A DNA stretch of 25,104 nucleotides from Planctomycetota bacterium. GTDB lineage: Bacteria > Planctomycetota > Phycisphaerae > WQYP01. Below, piece by piece: positions 15,846 to 23,724 of the stretch. The stretch's first letter is position 1. Every line of letters begins with the position of its first letter. The notes under the pieces are model-generated. The model made no database searches, had not been told where the DNA came from, and was given only the letters and a program-made list of their open reading frames with translations. The stretch covers positions 1 to 25,104 of the forward strand of contig JAKBAC010000034.1 of the NCBI GenBank assembly GCA_021809365.1, in the 5' to 3' direction. The position numbers and the translations under genes are program-made.

Positions 15846-16862
15846 CTACATCAGTCCTGCGGTTTCATCCAGGCCGAACATCAGATTCATATTTTCAATC
15901 GCCTGACCGGCCGCGCCTTTGACCATGTTGTCAATCGCCACAATGACCACGAAGCGCCCGTTGTATAGCCGCACGGCAATGTCCGCAAAATTGGTATTGG
16001 CCACATATTTCGTGCTGGGCAAATTGTGTTTGCGAATGCGCACAAACGGCTTACCGGCGTAAGCGCGCTCAAATGCGCCGATGGCATCCTCCAACGTCGC
16101 GCCCGCTTTGGGCTTGAGATAGATGGTATCCAGAATGCCCCGATCCATGGGAATCAGGTGCGGAACGAATACCAGTTGCACCGGCTTGCCGACGATGACT
16201 TCCAAAGTCTGCTGAATTTCCGGAGCATGACGATGCGAGCCAATGGCATAAGGCTCGAAGGTTTCATTGCGTTCCGGAAAGTGATGCTGCGGCGACGGCG
16301 TGCGGCCCGCGCCGGAAATGCCGGAGGCGGCGTTGATAATCATATCCGTCGCCTCCACCAGCCCGGCCTGCAAAAGCGGAGCGATGCCCAGTGCCGCCGC
16401 GGTGGGGTAGCAGCCCGGATTGCTGACAAAATTCGCCTTGGCAATCGCCGGGGCGAAAAATTCGGGCAACCCGTACACCGCGGTCGCCAGATTTTTCACA
16501 TCCATGTGCGCGTGCTTGTACCAATTCTCATAATTCGCCGCGTCCTTGAGACGGTAATCGGCTGATAAATCAATGACCTTCAAGCCGGCATCCAGCAGCG
16601 GCGGAACATGCTCCATCGCCGCAACGTGCGGTAGACACAGCAGGGCCACATCGGCGGCCTTTTTAATCGCGGCACAATCAAACGGAGCAATCGGCAGATT
16701 CATGCGCCCCAGCAGTTCCGGAAACAATTCACTGATCGGCTGTTCCTGCTTGCGGCTGGCCAGATAGGTTATTTTCGCCACCGGATGCTTGAGCAGCCAA
16801 CGAATGCTTTCCAGCGACGTGTAACCGCTGGCACCAACAATGGCAACGCGAATGTGCTTCAT
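15846..16862 (-). CDS. argC: N-acetyl-gamma-glutamyl-phosphate reductase
   Basis: ArgC reduces N-acetylglutamyl-phosphate to the semialdehyde with NADPH, the third step of arginine biosynthesis. The 338-aa product has GASGYTSLE (NADP-binding loop, near residue 10), the active-site Cys in VSNPGCYPTAAALG, SGISGAGR, FVPHLIPMDRGI and the C-terminal AIDNMVKGAAGQAIENMN, all typical of the family. ATG 16862 matches the family N-terminus (KHIRVAIVGASG), with GGA 5 nt upstream. The 16 upstream in-frame codons are rejected because they overlap the likely promoter. No other arg genes are adjacent. The gene converges on the sigma factor gene with 57 bp between them. Confidence 0.96.
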   Translation of the reverse strand: MKHIRVAIVGASGYTSLESIRWLLKHPVAKITYLASRKQEQPISELFPELLGRMNLPIAPFDCAAIKKAADVALLCLPHVAAMEHVPPLLDAGLKVIDLSADYRLKDAANYENWYKHAHMDVKNLATAVYGLPEFFAPAIAKANFVSNPGCYPTAAALGIAPLLQAGLVEATDMIINAASGISGAGRTPSPQHHFPERNETFEPYAIGSHRHAPEIQQTLEVIVGKPVQLVFVPHLIPMDRGILDTIYLKPKAGATLEDAIGAFERAYAGKPFVRIRKHNLPSTKYVANTNFADIAVRLYNGRFVVIVAIDNMVKGAAGQAIENMNLMFGLDETAGLM

Positions 16863-16908
16863 GATAATCCAGTTTCCTAACCCGGGCATCACGCGGCCCG
16901 AATCAACC

Positions 16909-16914
16909 ATTATA
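16909..16914 (-). promoter_or_regulatory. -10 box of argC
   Basis: The minus strand reads TATAAT at 16914-16909, which would start transcription about 40 nt before ATG 16862. No good -35 is seen at 16-18 nt, so activator dependence is possible. Confidence 0.4.
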
Positions 16915-16962
16915 GTGATTCCATTGCTTCCCGTGGTAAATTCGTTGTGCCACCGGCAATCC

Positions 16963-17026
16963 GGCGGGTGTGGCCAGAATTTCTGGCAGGAATACCAAAG
17001 TCGGCGGCATAAATTCCGGCGCTAAG
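16963..17026 (+). repeat. Dispersed intergenic repeat, copy 2
   Basis: The copy reads GGCGGGTGTGGC, then an odd-centred palindrome (GCCAGAA/TTCTGGC, 16973-16987), and then the core CGGCATAAATTCCGGCGCTA at 17005-17024 followed by AG. It aligns over about 60 bp with copy 3 (19954-20013, minus), including GGTGTGGC, TTTC and the core. The rest of the 364-bp argC to GH-like gap (to 17226) shows nothing else that I can identify. Confidence 0.7.
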
Positions 17027-17226
17027 ACGAAGGCCGGTGCACCATCAAACCCATTACCCGCTCTTTGGCAAAAAATATGGCCGCACCCAATACGGCAATC
17101 CGTTTCTCAACCCCTCAGATTCTTCCGCCAGACGAACTCACTGAGGCGAACCACAATCATATCCTTGGCCACATTCACAGAGAGATATGTCATTGAATAA
17201 TTTCGCCGAAACGATGCTTTCCACGG

Positions 17227-19743
17227 TCATTTTGCATAATAAACATTGAGATTGCGAACCCAGTAGGTGAAGTCACGGGTGGGCGGGTTGCAGCCGATCT
17301 GCAACTGCACAATCCGCGCGGGGTTGACAACGCCGCCCCATAAGAAGCGCACCGTCCGCCAGTGCTCGGACATCCGGTAAGGTAGTGCGCGGCTCGGACC
17401 GCCGGGCCGATTCAGCACAGCGACGAACTGTGCCCACCCAGGTGGTTTTTCACCCCGCGCTATTTTTACTTGGAAACTGATTCCCGCCGATCCCGCCAGA
17501 TTTTCTCCCTGCAAGGGCAAGGCGAAAATGGGATACAGCCAGCGACCGTCGTGCCGCTTGAATACCACATGAAAGCGCACCGCCCGCAGTTTGCTGTCCA
17601 AATTAATTGTCAGCTTGCCGGGGGTGTTGGCGGCCCACCGCTGCGGATCGGTGATCAACAACGAGCGAACCCGGCACCGCGCAAAAGCCTGCCGCAATGG
17701 AAGCCCCACCGGCACAATCACCGGATCCACCGGCTTGCCGAAAACTTTGGCACCGAACTTTAAATTCAGCAGCAGATCGGACTGACGGCTTAAATGATGC
17801 GGCTTCATTTGCACACGCATCGGCACGCTGATCCGACTCATCGGTGGCACCATTATGGCGCGATGAAAGCCGTGGACAATCCATCCCTTGCATTCATTGC
17901 TCAACAATCCGCCCGCCGCATGAGTACTGAAGTTGTAAATATCCAAAATCGCCCGCCCCTGTTGTTCAGGCAGCTTGGCAAAATAGTGGTCACGATCAAG
18001 GGTAAATGCCCGGCCCAATCTCAAACGTAAAACAGTGGAGAGGTCCTTCTCCACCACCGGAGCCATGATCGCCCCATCGGAGGGCGGTACAGATTGGGGC
18101 CGCAGAGAAGACAATCCCACGAGAAAAATCGGCGCATGGCCGACGTTCAGAACATATTGCCCATTTTGATCCGGCAGCAGTACTGTTGACGTTCCCATGG
18201 CGTTGACGCGCAAAAGACGTTTCGCCGGGGTACAAACAACCGGAATGGATATTTGACCACCCTGATCTGAATCCGACCAGACTACCAGCGTCTGCCACGT
18301 TCCCGGATCGCCGTTTTGCGCAAACAAATATCCCTGCACACGTGGCCACGGTGACAACCTGCCGACGTATTGGCTGTTGCCGAGCTGTGCGATCAGATTG
18401 GCCAGTGCCACATACGCCGGTTTCACTTTCCAATCAAAACGTATCAACCCAAAGACGTTGGACCATTTATCATAGGGGGGCAGCGAAAACCAGAATGTGC
18501 GCGACACCCCCTCCGCGACAGCCCGCATTTCATTTTTGACCAGTTGCCGGGCTTGCCTGCGAGCCTGTGATCCGCTGTATTCGGGAAATTGATCTCCCGG
18601 CCACAGGGGTTGTCCGACACCGCCCTGCGCCCAACTCATTTTGGTTATCCAAATCGGCTTGGCATATCCATAATACGCGAGAACCTTCCGCGCCAGGCGT
18701 GTATCAAGGTAAAAATTAAGATCATCGGCGTGAAAACTGAAGATATCAAAATAATCCCCCATGCCATTGGCCAGCATCCCTTCCAACATCGGAAAATGCG
18801 ACATGGAGGATAACGCTCCATTAAGCACCGTTGCTTTCGGATCGCCGGCTTTGAATCCCAGGTACGCCGCTTTTTGCGCTGCCGCATAATCCCAGGCGGC
18901 AATATTCCCCTGCGTATCCTCCCGGCTCCAGCATTCCCACGCGACATTGCCGCCGGTGAATTTCCGCGCCGCCGCGCGGGCAAAGCGGTACACCGGCATC
19001 AAATGCGGAATGCCATTGCGCGGACCGGGGGCATCCCAGGAAGGTGCCCCTTTCAAGCAGTAAAGTATTTTGACGTTATGCCGCGTAAGCAAATCGGCGT
19101 TTGCCAGGCAGGTGTCCCAGTCATAAACGTCCGGCTTTGGATTCACCGTACCCCAGTCCATCGGTTCTCTTGCAATGGGTACACCACTGAGATGAACCAG
19201 CTCGGACAATATTTCCCCCGGATCGGCGGGTTGCGCGGGGTTATTATTGGAATCAGATTTCGGCGGCAATGGTTGAGCGTTATTAACGCAAAACGGACAC
19301 AACGGGGAAGGCTGCCGCCGACTTGGTGCCACAATTCGCGCGAACGGAATCATCGGCTGCCAGGCGGTTTCGCCGACGCCCCTGAACCGCAATTCATAAT
19401 ACCCCGGCGGCAGCGAAGGCAACTTTAGCACGCGGCTCATGGCCGGGATATGTCCGCTGGTGATCAGCTTTCCATGCCAATCGCGCAGGCACCATTGATA
19501 AGCGTTGGCGGCGGGTGGGTTTAAGCGAAAGCGAATTGTCAGATTTGTGGAAAACACATTGGCGGGCTTGGTGCTCACCAGGTGTACGATTGGTGCGGAT
19601 GCCGGGGCGGTAGCCGGCGCAGTGGTCGGTGGATGTCCGACGGCGACAGCGGCTTGCACCGGCGAAGCAGTGCCGGCGTTCCACAGCACAAGCAATGATA
19701 ATACGCAGGCGATCAAGATGTTTTGACCACGACATTTCGCCAT
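17227..19743 (-). CDS. Secreted clan GH-A glycosidase-fold protein, catalytic glutamates apparently lost
   Basis: The 838-aa product has a signal peptide (about residues 1-31), an Ala/Pro/Thr linker and a beta-sandwich-like region with LPPGYYELRF. After CPFC comes a TIM barrel (about 175-470): GTVNPKPDVYDWDTCLANAD, ILYCLKGAPSW, then WECWSREDTQGN and KPIWITKMSWAQGG. Beta-rich domains fill the rest. The barrel resembles GH39-like clan A enzymes, where the acid/base lies in a W-E-x-W-N-E motif and the nucleophile in an I-T-E motif. Here these read W-S-R-E-D (Arg274) and I-T-K (Lys368, codon AAA). It may be a non-catalytic carbohydrate-binding or scaffold protein, or use other residues. ATG 19743 is chosen for GGAG 8 nt upstream and the signal peptide. 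Confidence 0.7.
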   Translation of the reverse strand: MAKCRGQNILIACVLSLLVLWNAGTASPVQAAVAVGHPPTTAPATAPASAPIVHLVSTKPANVFSTNLTIRFRLNPPAANAYQWCLRDWHGKLITSGHIPAMSRVLKLPSLPPGYYELRFRGVGETAWQPMIPFARIVAPSRRQPSPLCPFCVNNAQPLPPKSDSNNNPAQPADPGEILSELVHLSGVPIAREPMDWGTVNPKPDVYDWDTCLANADLLTRHNVKILYCLKGAPSWDAPGPRNGIPHLMPVYRFARAAARKFTGGNVAWECWSREDTQGNIAAWDYAAAQKAAYLGFKAGDPKATVLNGALSSMSHFPMLEGMLANGMGDYFDIFSFHADDLNFYLDTRLARKVLAYYGYAKPIWITKMSWAQGGVGQPLWPGDQFPEYSGSQARRQARQLVKNEMRAVAEGVSRTFWFSLPPYDKWSNVFGLIRFDWKVKPAYVALANLIAQLGNSQYVGRLSPWPRVQGYLFAQNGDPGTWQTLVVWSDSDQGGQISIPVVCTPAKRLLRVNAMGTSTVLLPDQNGQYVLNVGHAPIFLVGLSSLRPQSVPPSDGAIMAPVVEKDLSTVLRLRLGRAFTLDRDHYFAKLPEQQGRAILDIYNFSTHAAGGLLSNECKGWIVHGFHRAIMVPPMSRISVPMRVQMKPHHLSRQSDLLLNLKFGAKVFGKPVDPVIVPVGLPLRQAFARCRVRSLLITDPQRWAANTPGKLTINLDSKLRAVRFHVVFKRHDGRWLYPIFALPLQGENLAGSAGISFQVKIARGEKPPGWAQFVAVLNRPGGPSRALPYRMSEHWRTVRFLWGGVVNPARIVQLQIGCNPPTRDFTYWVRNLNVYYAK

Positions 19744-19828
19744 CGAACAATCTCCAAAGCCCATGCGGCCACCACATCCTTGTACAACGCTGCACGTCCG
19801 CACTTATTGTGATTCCACCATGATCCAG

Positions 19829-19834
19829 AGTATA
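19829..19834 (-). promoter_or_regulatory. -10 box of the GH-like gene
   Basis: The minus strand reads TATACT at 19834-19829, 85 nt from ATG 19743. A matching -35 is not evident. Confidence 0.35.
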
Positions 19835-19953
19835 ACACCGCGTGTGCCCGTTTTATCAGAACCTGCAAAAGCAATCGTAGAGTCTCACGCATTTATGTGA
19901 AAATCAATCCGGGCAGGTGTCTGGCTGTGCGAGTTTCCGGGACGTACCCCTCT

Positions 19954-20013
19954 CTTAGCGCCGGCATTTATGCCGCTGATTTCACCGTTCGCCCGGAAAT
20001 ATTGCCACACCTT
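19954..20013 (-). repeat. Dispersed intergenic repeat, copy 3
   Basis: On the minus strand this reads AAGGTGTGGCAATATTTCCG, then GGCG, then after a spacer the core CGGCATAAATGCCGGCGCTA (19975-19956) and AG. The core is identical to copy 1. A GNRA-type hairpin (TGCGGC, GAAA, GCCGCA; 20013-20028) adjoins it. The element fills much of the 378-bp gap between the GH-like gene and the membrane-protein operon. Confidence 0.8.
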
Positions 20014-20036
20014 GCGGCGAAAGCCGCAGCCGCAGA

Positions 20037-20066
20037 TTGGCATAAATCTGCCGGAATCGGTATAAA
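20037..20066 (+). promoter_or_regulatory. Sigma-70 promoter of the membrane protein/ymdB operon
   Basis: TTGGCA (20037-20042), 18 nt, TATAAA (20061-20066) matches the consensus at 5 of 6 positions in each box. The start near 20073 gives a leader of about 50 nt. The segment TTGGCATAAATCTGCCGG resembles the repeat core, so the promoter may derive from a repeat half-copy. Confidence 0.6.
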
Positions 20067-20121
20067 AGTAGGTTGGTGCCGCTTGAACAAATGTTGTTCG
20101 CGGCGGATTTTGGAGTGATTC

Positions 20122-20568
20122 TTGACTTCATCACAGCAGGATAACGATTCAGGCGCGGTGGGTTATGTCGCGCTGGTGGCGGGGTGGATTGTCCCCGGTC
20201 TGGGGCATTGGATCATCGGCCGCAAAAGACATGCGAAAATTTTCGCGCTGGGAATTCATGGGCTGTTTTTCATGGGGTTGCTGCTTGGCGGGTTGCCGGC
20301 GCTGGATCGTCCGCGACAACGTATGTGGGATTATGCGCAATACATGGCAGGCTGGCCCGCGGTGGTCGGCGGCATGGCCAAGGCCCGTTATTATCCGCCC
20401 AAGTCGCACCATCCGCCGGGCTTTGCACCGCTGATTCAGGAAGTCGCCACGGCGTATTGTGGCCTGGCGGGCATGTTGAATCTGCTGCTGCTGGTTGATC
20501 TGTTCATGCGCATCAGCACGCCGGAGGCGCACACACCCGCCTCCGACGGGACAGCGGAGGCGCAATGA
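20122..20568 (+). CDS. Small membrane protein (DUF6677-like)
   Basis: The 148-aa protein has VALVAGWIVPGLGHWIIGRK (about 15-34), a short Gly-rich membrane hairpin seen in TM2-like and DUF6677-type proteins. A second segment GIHGLFFMGLLLGGLPAL and a third near AYCGLAGMLNLLLLVDLF follow. Function is unknown; my family name is from memory of planctomycete proteins and is tentative. The start is TTG 20122, supported by GGAG 6 nt upstream and by the lack of an earlier ATG in frame. The stop overlaps the next gene by 4 bp (ATGA), so the two are co-translated. Confidence 0.75.
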   Translation: MTSSQQDNDSGAVGYVALVAGWIVPGLGHWIIGRKRHAKIFALGIHGLFFMGLLLGGLPALDRPRQRMWDYAQYMAGWPAVVGGMAKARYYPPKSHHPPGFAPLIQEVATAYCGLAGMLNLLLLVDLFMRISTPEAHTPASDGTAEAQ

Positions 20569-20843
20569 TGACCATCGACATGCCGATTGCATGGTTGCCG
20601 TTGATTAATCCGCTCTATTCGGCGGTGCCGCACCTGACGGATTATTGGATGCTGCTGATTTTTCCGCTGGTGCTGATCATTTCATTGGTTTATCAGAGCA
20701 TCCGCCGGGAGGATTTATCCGGGCTGGCTCTGGGCACGCTGTGGATGTCCACGAAAGTGCTTTTTTTCATGGCGCTGATCGCCATTGGCATTCAGATTGT
20801 TTTTTACCTGAGCATTCATTACCTTGCCGGCCCACTGGGTTGA
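20565..20843 (+). CDS. Small hydrophobic membrane protein
   Basis: The 92-aa protein has two clear transmembrane helices (YWMLLIFPLVLIISLVY, about 27-43, and FFMALIAIGIQIVFYLSI, about 67-84). Between them lies a short loop rich in charged residues (QSIRREDLSG). I recognise no family. It starts at ATG 20565, overlapping the previous stop as ATGA, with ATG 20568 as an equal alternative. Tight coupling to the upstream membrane protein suggests that the two form a complex. Confidence 0.75.
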   Translation: MMTIDMPIAWLPLINPLYSAVPHLTDYWMLLIFPLVLIISLVYQSIRREDLSGLALGTLWMSTKVLFFMALIAIGIQIVFYLSIHYLAGPLG

Positions 20844-20873
20844 CGCCGTCATCGGAAAGGATCGGCCCACGCC

Positions 20874-21719
20874 ATGACCATTAACATTTTATGTCTCGGC
20901 GATATTATTGGCAGGCCCGGTCGGCAGGTCGTCATGGAACTCCTGCCGGAGTTTATCAAAACCCGTCATGTGGATCTGGTGGTAGCCAATGCGGAAAATT
21001 CCGCCGGTGGTTCCGGCCTTACACCGTCCATCTTTGAGAAGCTGCTGGCGGCGGGCGTGAACGTCTGCACCATGGGGGATCACACCTATCGTCGGCGCGA
21101 AGTTATTAAATTATTGGAAACTTCCAGTCAGCTCATTCGCCCCGGAAATTTTCCGAGGGAAAGCATCGGCAAAGGCTGGACGCTGGCTAAAACCGCCGGT
21201 GGGGTAAGTGTGGCGGTTTTGCAGGTCATGGGCAGGGTATTTATGGATCCCATTGACAGCCCTTATCCGGTCATTGATCGCATGTTGGAGGAAGTGCCGC
21301 GGGACGTGCTGGTGCGCGTGGTTGATTTTCATGCCGAGGCCAGCAGCGAGAAAATCGGCATGGGTTGGTACCTTGATGGGCGGGTGTCGGTATGTTTCGG
21401 TACGCACACACACACGCCCACCGCGGATGCCCGCGTGCTGCCGGGAGGAACCGCCTTTATTTCCGATGTCGGAATGACCGGGCCGTACGCCAGTGTGCTG
21501 GGGAGACGGACGGAACGTGTATTGAAATTTTTCACCACCGGCATGCCGCAGATGTTTGATGTGGCGACCGGCGATCCGCGCATGAACGGAATTTTGGCGA
21601 CCATAGATGAAAAGACCGGCAAAGCGCTTTCGGTACAGCGCGTGGAAGTTCATGGCACCGAGCAAGCCTCCGCCTATGACGCCGATGATAATCGTCCCAA
21701 CTACCGTAAGCAGCCCTGA
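20874..21719 (+). CDS. ymdB: YmdB-family metallophosphoesterase (2',3'-cyclic nucleotide phosphodiesterase)
   Basis: The 281-aa calcineurin-like enzyme belongs to TIGR00282. In Bacillus YmdB hydrolyses 2',3'-cAMP and affects biofilm and motility choice. Metal-binding blocks visible are LCLGDIIGRPGR (Asp9), VANAENSAGG, TMGDHTYRR, VDFHAEASSEK and FGTHTHTPTAD, followed by ISDVGMTGPYASVLG. The usual GNHTWD reads GDHTYR here, so the Asn is replaced by Asp. Length fits the family (about 265-285). ATG 20874 is preceded by AAGGA, 12 nt away. It is third in the operon with the two membrane proteins, 30 bp downstream; a functional link is inferred from position only. Confidence 0.92.
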   Translation: MTINILCLGDIIGRPGRQVVMELLPEFIKTRHVDLVVANAENSAGGSGLTPSIFEKLLAAGVNVCTMGDHTYRRREVIKLLETSSQLIRPGNFPRESIGKGWTLAKTAGGVSVAVLQVMGRVFMDPIDSPYPVIDRMLEEVPRDVLVRVVDFHAEASSEKIGMGWYLDGRVSVCFGTHTHTPTADARVLPGGTAFISDVGMTGPYASVLGRRTERVLKFFTTGMPQMFDVATGDPRMNGILATIDEKTGKALSVQRVEVHGTEQASAYDADDNRPNYRKQP

Positions 21720-21799
21720 GGCACACGCCGCCATCTGGCAATTGAAAACTGAAACGCATCGCGTTGTTTTTTGGCCTCGTATCACCAGCGCAACAGAAC

Positions 21800-21955
21800 T
21801 CACCGCCGGCCTATCCAGCGAAGGAAATCCCGGCCACAACCGTATCTGATGCTGATGAAGCCGAGTTGGGCAAAGCATTTGCGAAGCGTGTCCATTTTGA
21901 TGACGTTCTTCCCGCTTACATTTATCCCGCGCAACAACGCAATAAAGATGGCCAT
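21800..21955 (-). pseudogene. DUF1697 family remnant (5' fragment)
   Basis: From ATG 21955 the minus strand reads MAIFIALLRGINVSGKNVIK and then MDTLRKCFAQLGF, the characteristic start of DUF1697 proteins, with GGGGA just upstream. After about residue 33 the expected continuation (family members normally go on to about 170-180 residues with a YIQSGNVVF block) is absent, and a stop appears at 21800. Only about 80 bp remain before the ymdB 3' end. This looks like a gene cut by deletion. It follows the SnoaL-like gene on the same strand and may once have been the last gene of that cluster. Confidence 0.7.
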
Positions 21956-21998
21956 GGTCCCCGCCCGCGTCTGATATTATATAACCGCCTTCTGTTTT

Positions 21999-22382
21999 CT
22001 ACCCTGGCATTTGGTAAAAGGACTCTTCTTTAACGATTTTGCCATCTTTTACGGTGTACAGGGCGGCCGCCTCCGTGACAAACCGCTTCCCGGCCATCGG
22101 ACCACTTTTTGCACTCAAATCCAGCTTGCAGGTGACGATCAAGCGATCTCCATGCGGCCACGGCCCACCGACCTCACAATGGTGGATGTCATGCTGTTTG
22201 AGGAACATGACGATTTTGTCTCGCACGGCCGCAATTCCCTCCATCCGTTTTCTGCCGGGTGCCATTTCCACCGCTTCGATGCTTACGATGTCGGGGCTGT
22301 AAAGCGTATCAACCGCCTCCAGCCAGTGACCCTGCTTGCAAAGCGCAACAAGTTTTTTCCCAATTTCCAAGGTGGTATCCAT
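21999..22382 (-). CDS. SnoaL-like / NTF2-like domain protein
   Basis: The 127-aa protein shows the cone-shaped NTF2/SnoaL pattern: a helical start (IGKKLVALCKQGHWLEAVDT), LYSPDIVSIEAVEM, a helix with GIAAVRDKIVMFLKQH, and strands ending in RFVTEAAALYTVKDGKIVKEESFYQ. Such proteins are small-molecule-binding or isomerase-like domains; no catalytic function can be assigned. ATG 22382 has TAGGAG 6 nt upstream. It lies 31 bp behind the ECF42 sigma gene on the same strand and is probably co-transcribed. Single-domain SnoaL-like proteins are common companions of ECF sigma factors. Confidence 0.85.
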   Translation of the reverse strand: MDTTLEIGKKLVALCKQGHWLEAVDTLYSPDIVSIEAVEMAPGRKRMEGIAAVRDKIVMFLKQHDIHHCEVGGPWPHGDRLIVTCKLDLSAKSGPMAGKRFVTEAAALYTVKDGKIVKEESFYQMPG

Positions 22383-22413
22383 AATAAACTCCTAAACATT
22401 TTTCCCAAAAAGA

Positions 22414-23724
22414 TTATTCATCACCCGAATTGTACATACACGCCCGGAGCCGATCCATCATAAAACTCTTTTCCGATTCCGTGCCTACCAGGCGCAGTGC
22501 TGTTTGAAACTCGACAGCGGCGGCGGCAGTATTGTTTGATCGCATCTGCAATTCACCGCGAACCGCGTACAGAAGATAATACGATTCCAGCTTTTCCAGG
22601 CCGTCAATGGAGGCCACCGCCGCCAAACCAGCTTGCGGGCCATCCACATTGGCCAGCACGACGGCGCGATTCAACGCCACCACCGGTGAATGGTCGAATT
22701 GGAGCATGCGATCGTATAGCAAGAGTATCTTCCGCCAGTCCGTTGATGGGTAATCGCCGGCCGCGCAATGGCACGCGGCGATTCCGGCCTGACAATGATA
22801 CGTTGTGATCTGCTCACCTGCCGCTGATCTGGCCAGATGAAAGAGACCTTGAGCAATCATGGCGCGATCCCAGCGGGATCGATCCTGGTTCTCAAGTAAC
22901 AGCATATTGCCATGATCATCCCGGCGCGTCGAAAACCGCGCGGTGTTCAACAGCATCAGCGCCAGGAGCGCATGCGTGATGGGCTGATTGCCGACTGGAT
23001 GTTCAGCGAGAAGCTCTGTGAGTCCAATGGCTTCGCGGCACAGTTCTTCACGCACCAGCTCTTCTCCGCTGGAGGCTTTGTACCCTTCGTTGAAAAGCAG
23101 ATAAAGCGTTTGCAAAACGCCGTCCATGCGTCGGGGCAAGTCCACCGCGGCGGGAATTTCAAATGGTATTTTCGCTTCACGTATTTTTTGGCGGGCGCGC
23201 GTCAGGCGTTTGGCGATGGCCACATCCGTGGTGAGAAAGGCCCGGCTGATTTCCGTAATGCCCAAACCGCCCAGTGTTTTTAATGCCAGGGCAACCTGTG
23301 CTTCCGGCGGTAACAATGGATGGCAGCAAACAAACAACATCCGCAGCCGGTCATCCGCGATTTCCTGATCGAGAAAAACCGGATCATCCGGCCCGGTCTG
23401 ATCAGGCCGCATGGCGCTGATAATCCTCAACTGGTTATCGCGGAAAATCTTTTCCCGGCGGATCGTATCCAAGGCCAGATTTCTCGCGGTTTGCATGATC
23501 CAGGCGGACGGATTATCCGGTATGCCGTAAAACGGCCATGTCCGTAACGCTCGCACCAGTGCTTCCTGCACGACATCTTCGGCCAGGGCGAGATGATCGA
23601 CGCCGAAAATCCGGGTCAACGTGGCAACCAGTCTGCCGACCTCATTGCGAAACAGATGGTCCAACACCCGGGACGTATCAACCGGGGATGATGCCACCGC
23701 ACTTTGGGTCGCAGCGTGTTTCAT
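22414..23724 (-). CDS. ECF sigma factor of the ECF42 type, with C-terminal TPR-like extension
   Basis: The 436-aa protein has sigma region 2 at about 25-92 (LAEDVVQEALVRALRTWP, NPSAWIMQTARNLALDTIRR) and region 4 at about 128-185 (EAQVALALKTLGGLGITEIS, then the VAIAKRLTRARQKIRE helix). A long helical extension follows (190-436), beginning RRMDGVLQTLYLLFNEGYKA and containing SPVVALNRAVVLANVDGP. This extension is the mark of ECF42 factors, which have no anti-sigma factor; the extension itself is thought to control activity, and a DGPF/YCII gene is the usual neighbour, as here. ATG 23724 overlaps the VOC gene stop as ATGA; ATG 23742 is the alternative. Confidence 0.92.
   Translation of the reverse strand: MKHAATQSAVASSPVDTSRVLDHLFRNEVGRLVATLTRIFGVDHLALAEDVVQEALVRALRTWPFYGIPDNPSAWIMQTARNLALDTIRREKIFRDNQLRIISAMRPDQTGPDDPVFLDQEIADDRLRMLFVCCHPLLPPEAQVALALKTLGGLGITEISRAFLTTDVAIAKRLTRARQKIREAKIPFEIPAAVDLPRRMDGVLQTLYLLFNEGYKASSGEELVREELCREAIGLTELLAEHPVGNQPITHALLALMLLNTARFSTRRDDHGNMLLLENQDRSRWDRAMIAQGLFHLARSAAGEQITTYHCQAGIAACHCAAGDYPSTDWRKILLLYDRMLQFDHSPVVALNRAVVLANVDGPQAGLAAVASIDGLEKLESYYLLYAVRGELQMRSNNTAAAAVEFQTALRLVGTESEKSFMMDRLRACMYNSGDE

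Noticed and set aside
16026..16565. 179-codon plus-strand frame
   Set aside because: It is antisense to argC, whose motifs are complete.
16970..17200. 76-codon plus-strand frame in the argC to GH-like gap
   Set aside because: It overlaps the dispersed repeat, has no ribosome-binding site and no recognisable motif.
21764..22033. 89-codon plus-strand frame after ymdB
   Set aside because: It is antisense to the DUF1697 remnant and the SnoaL gene end, which explain the sequence better.
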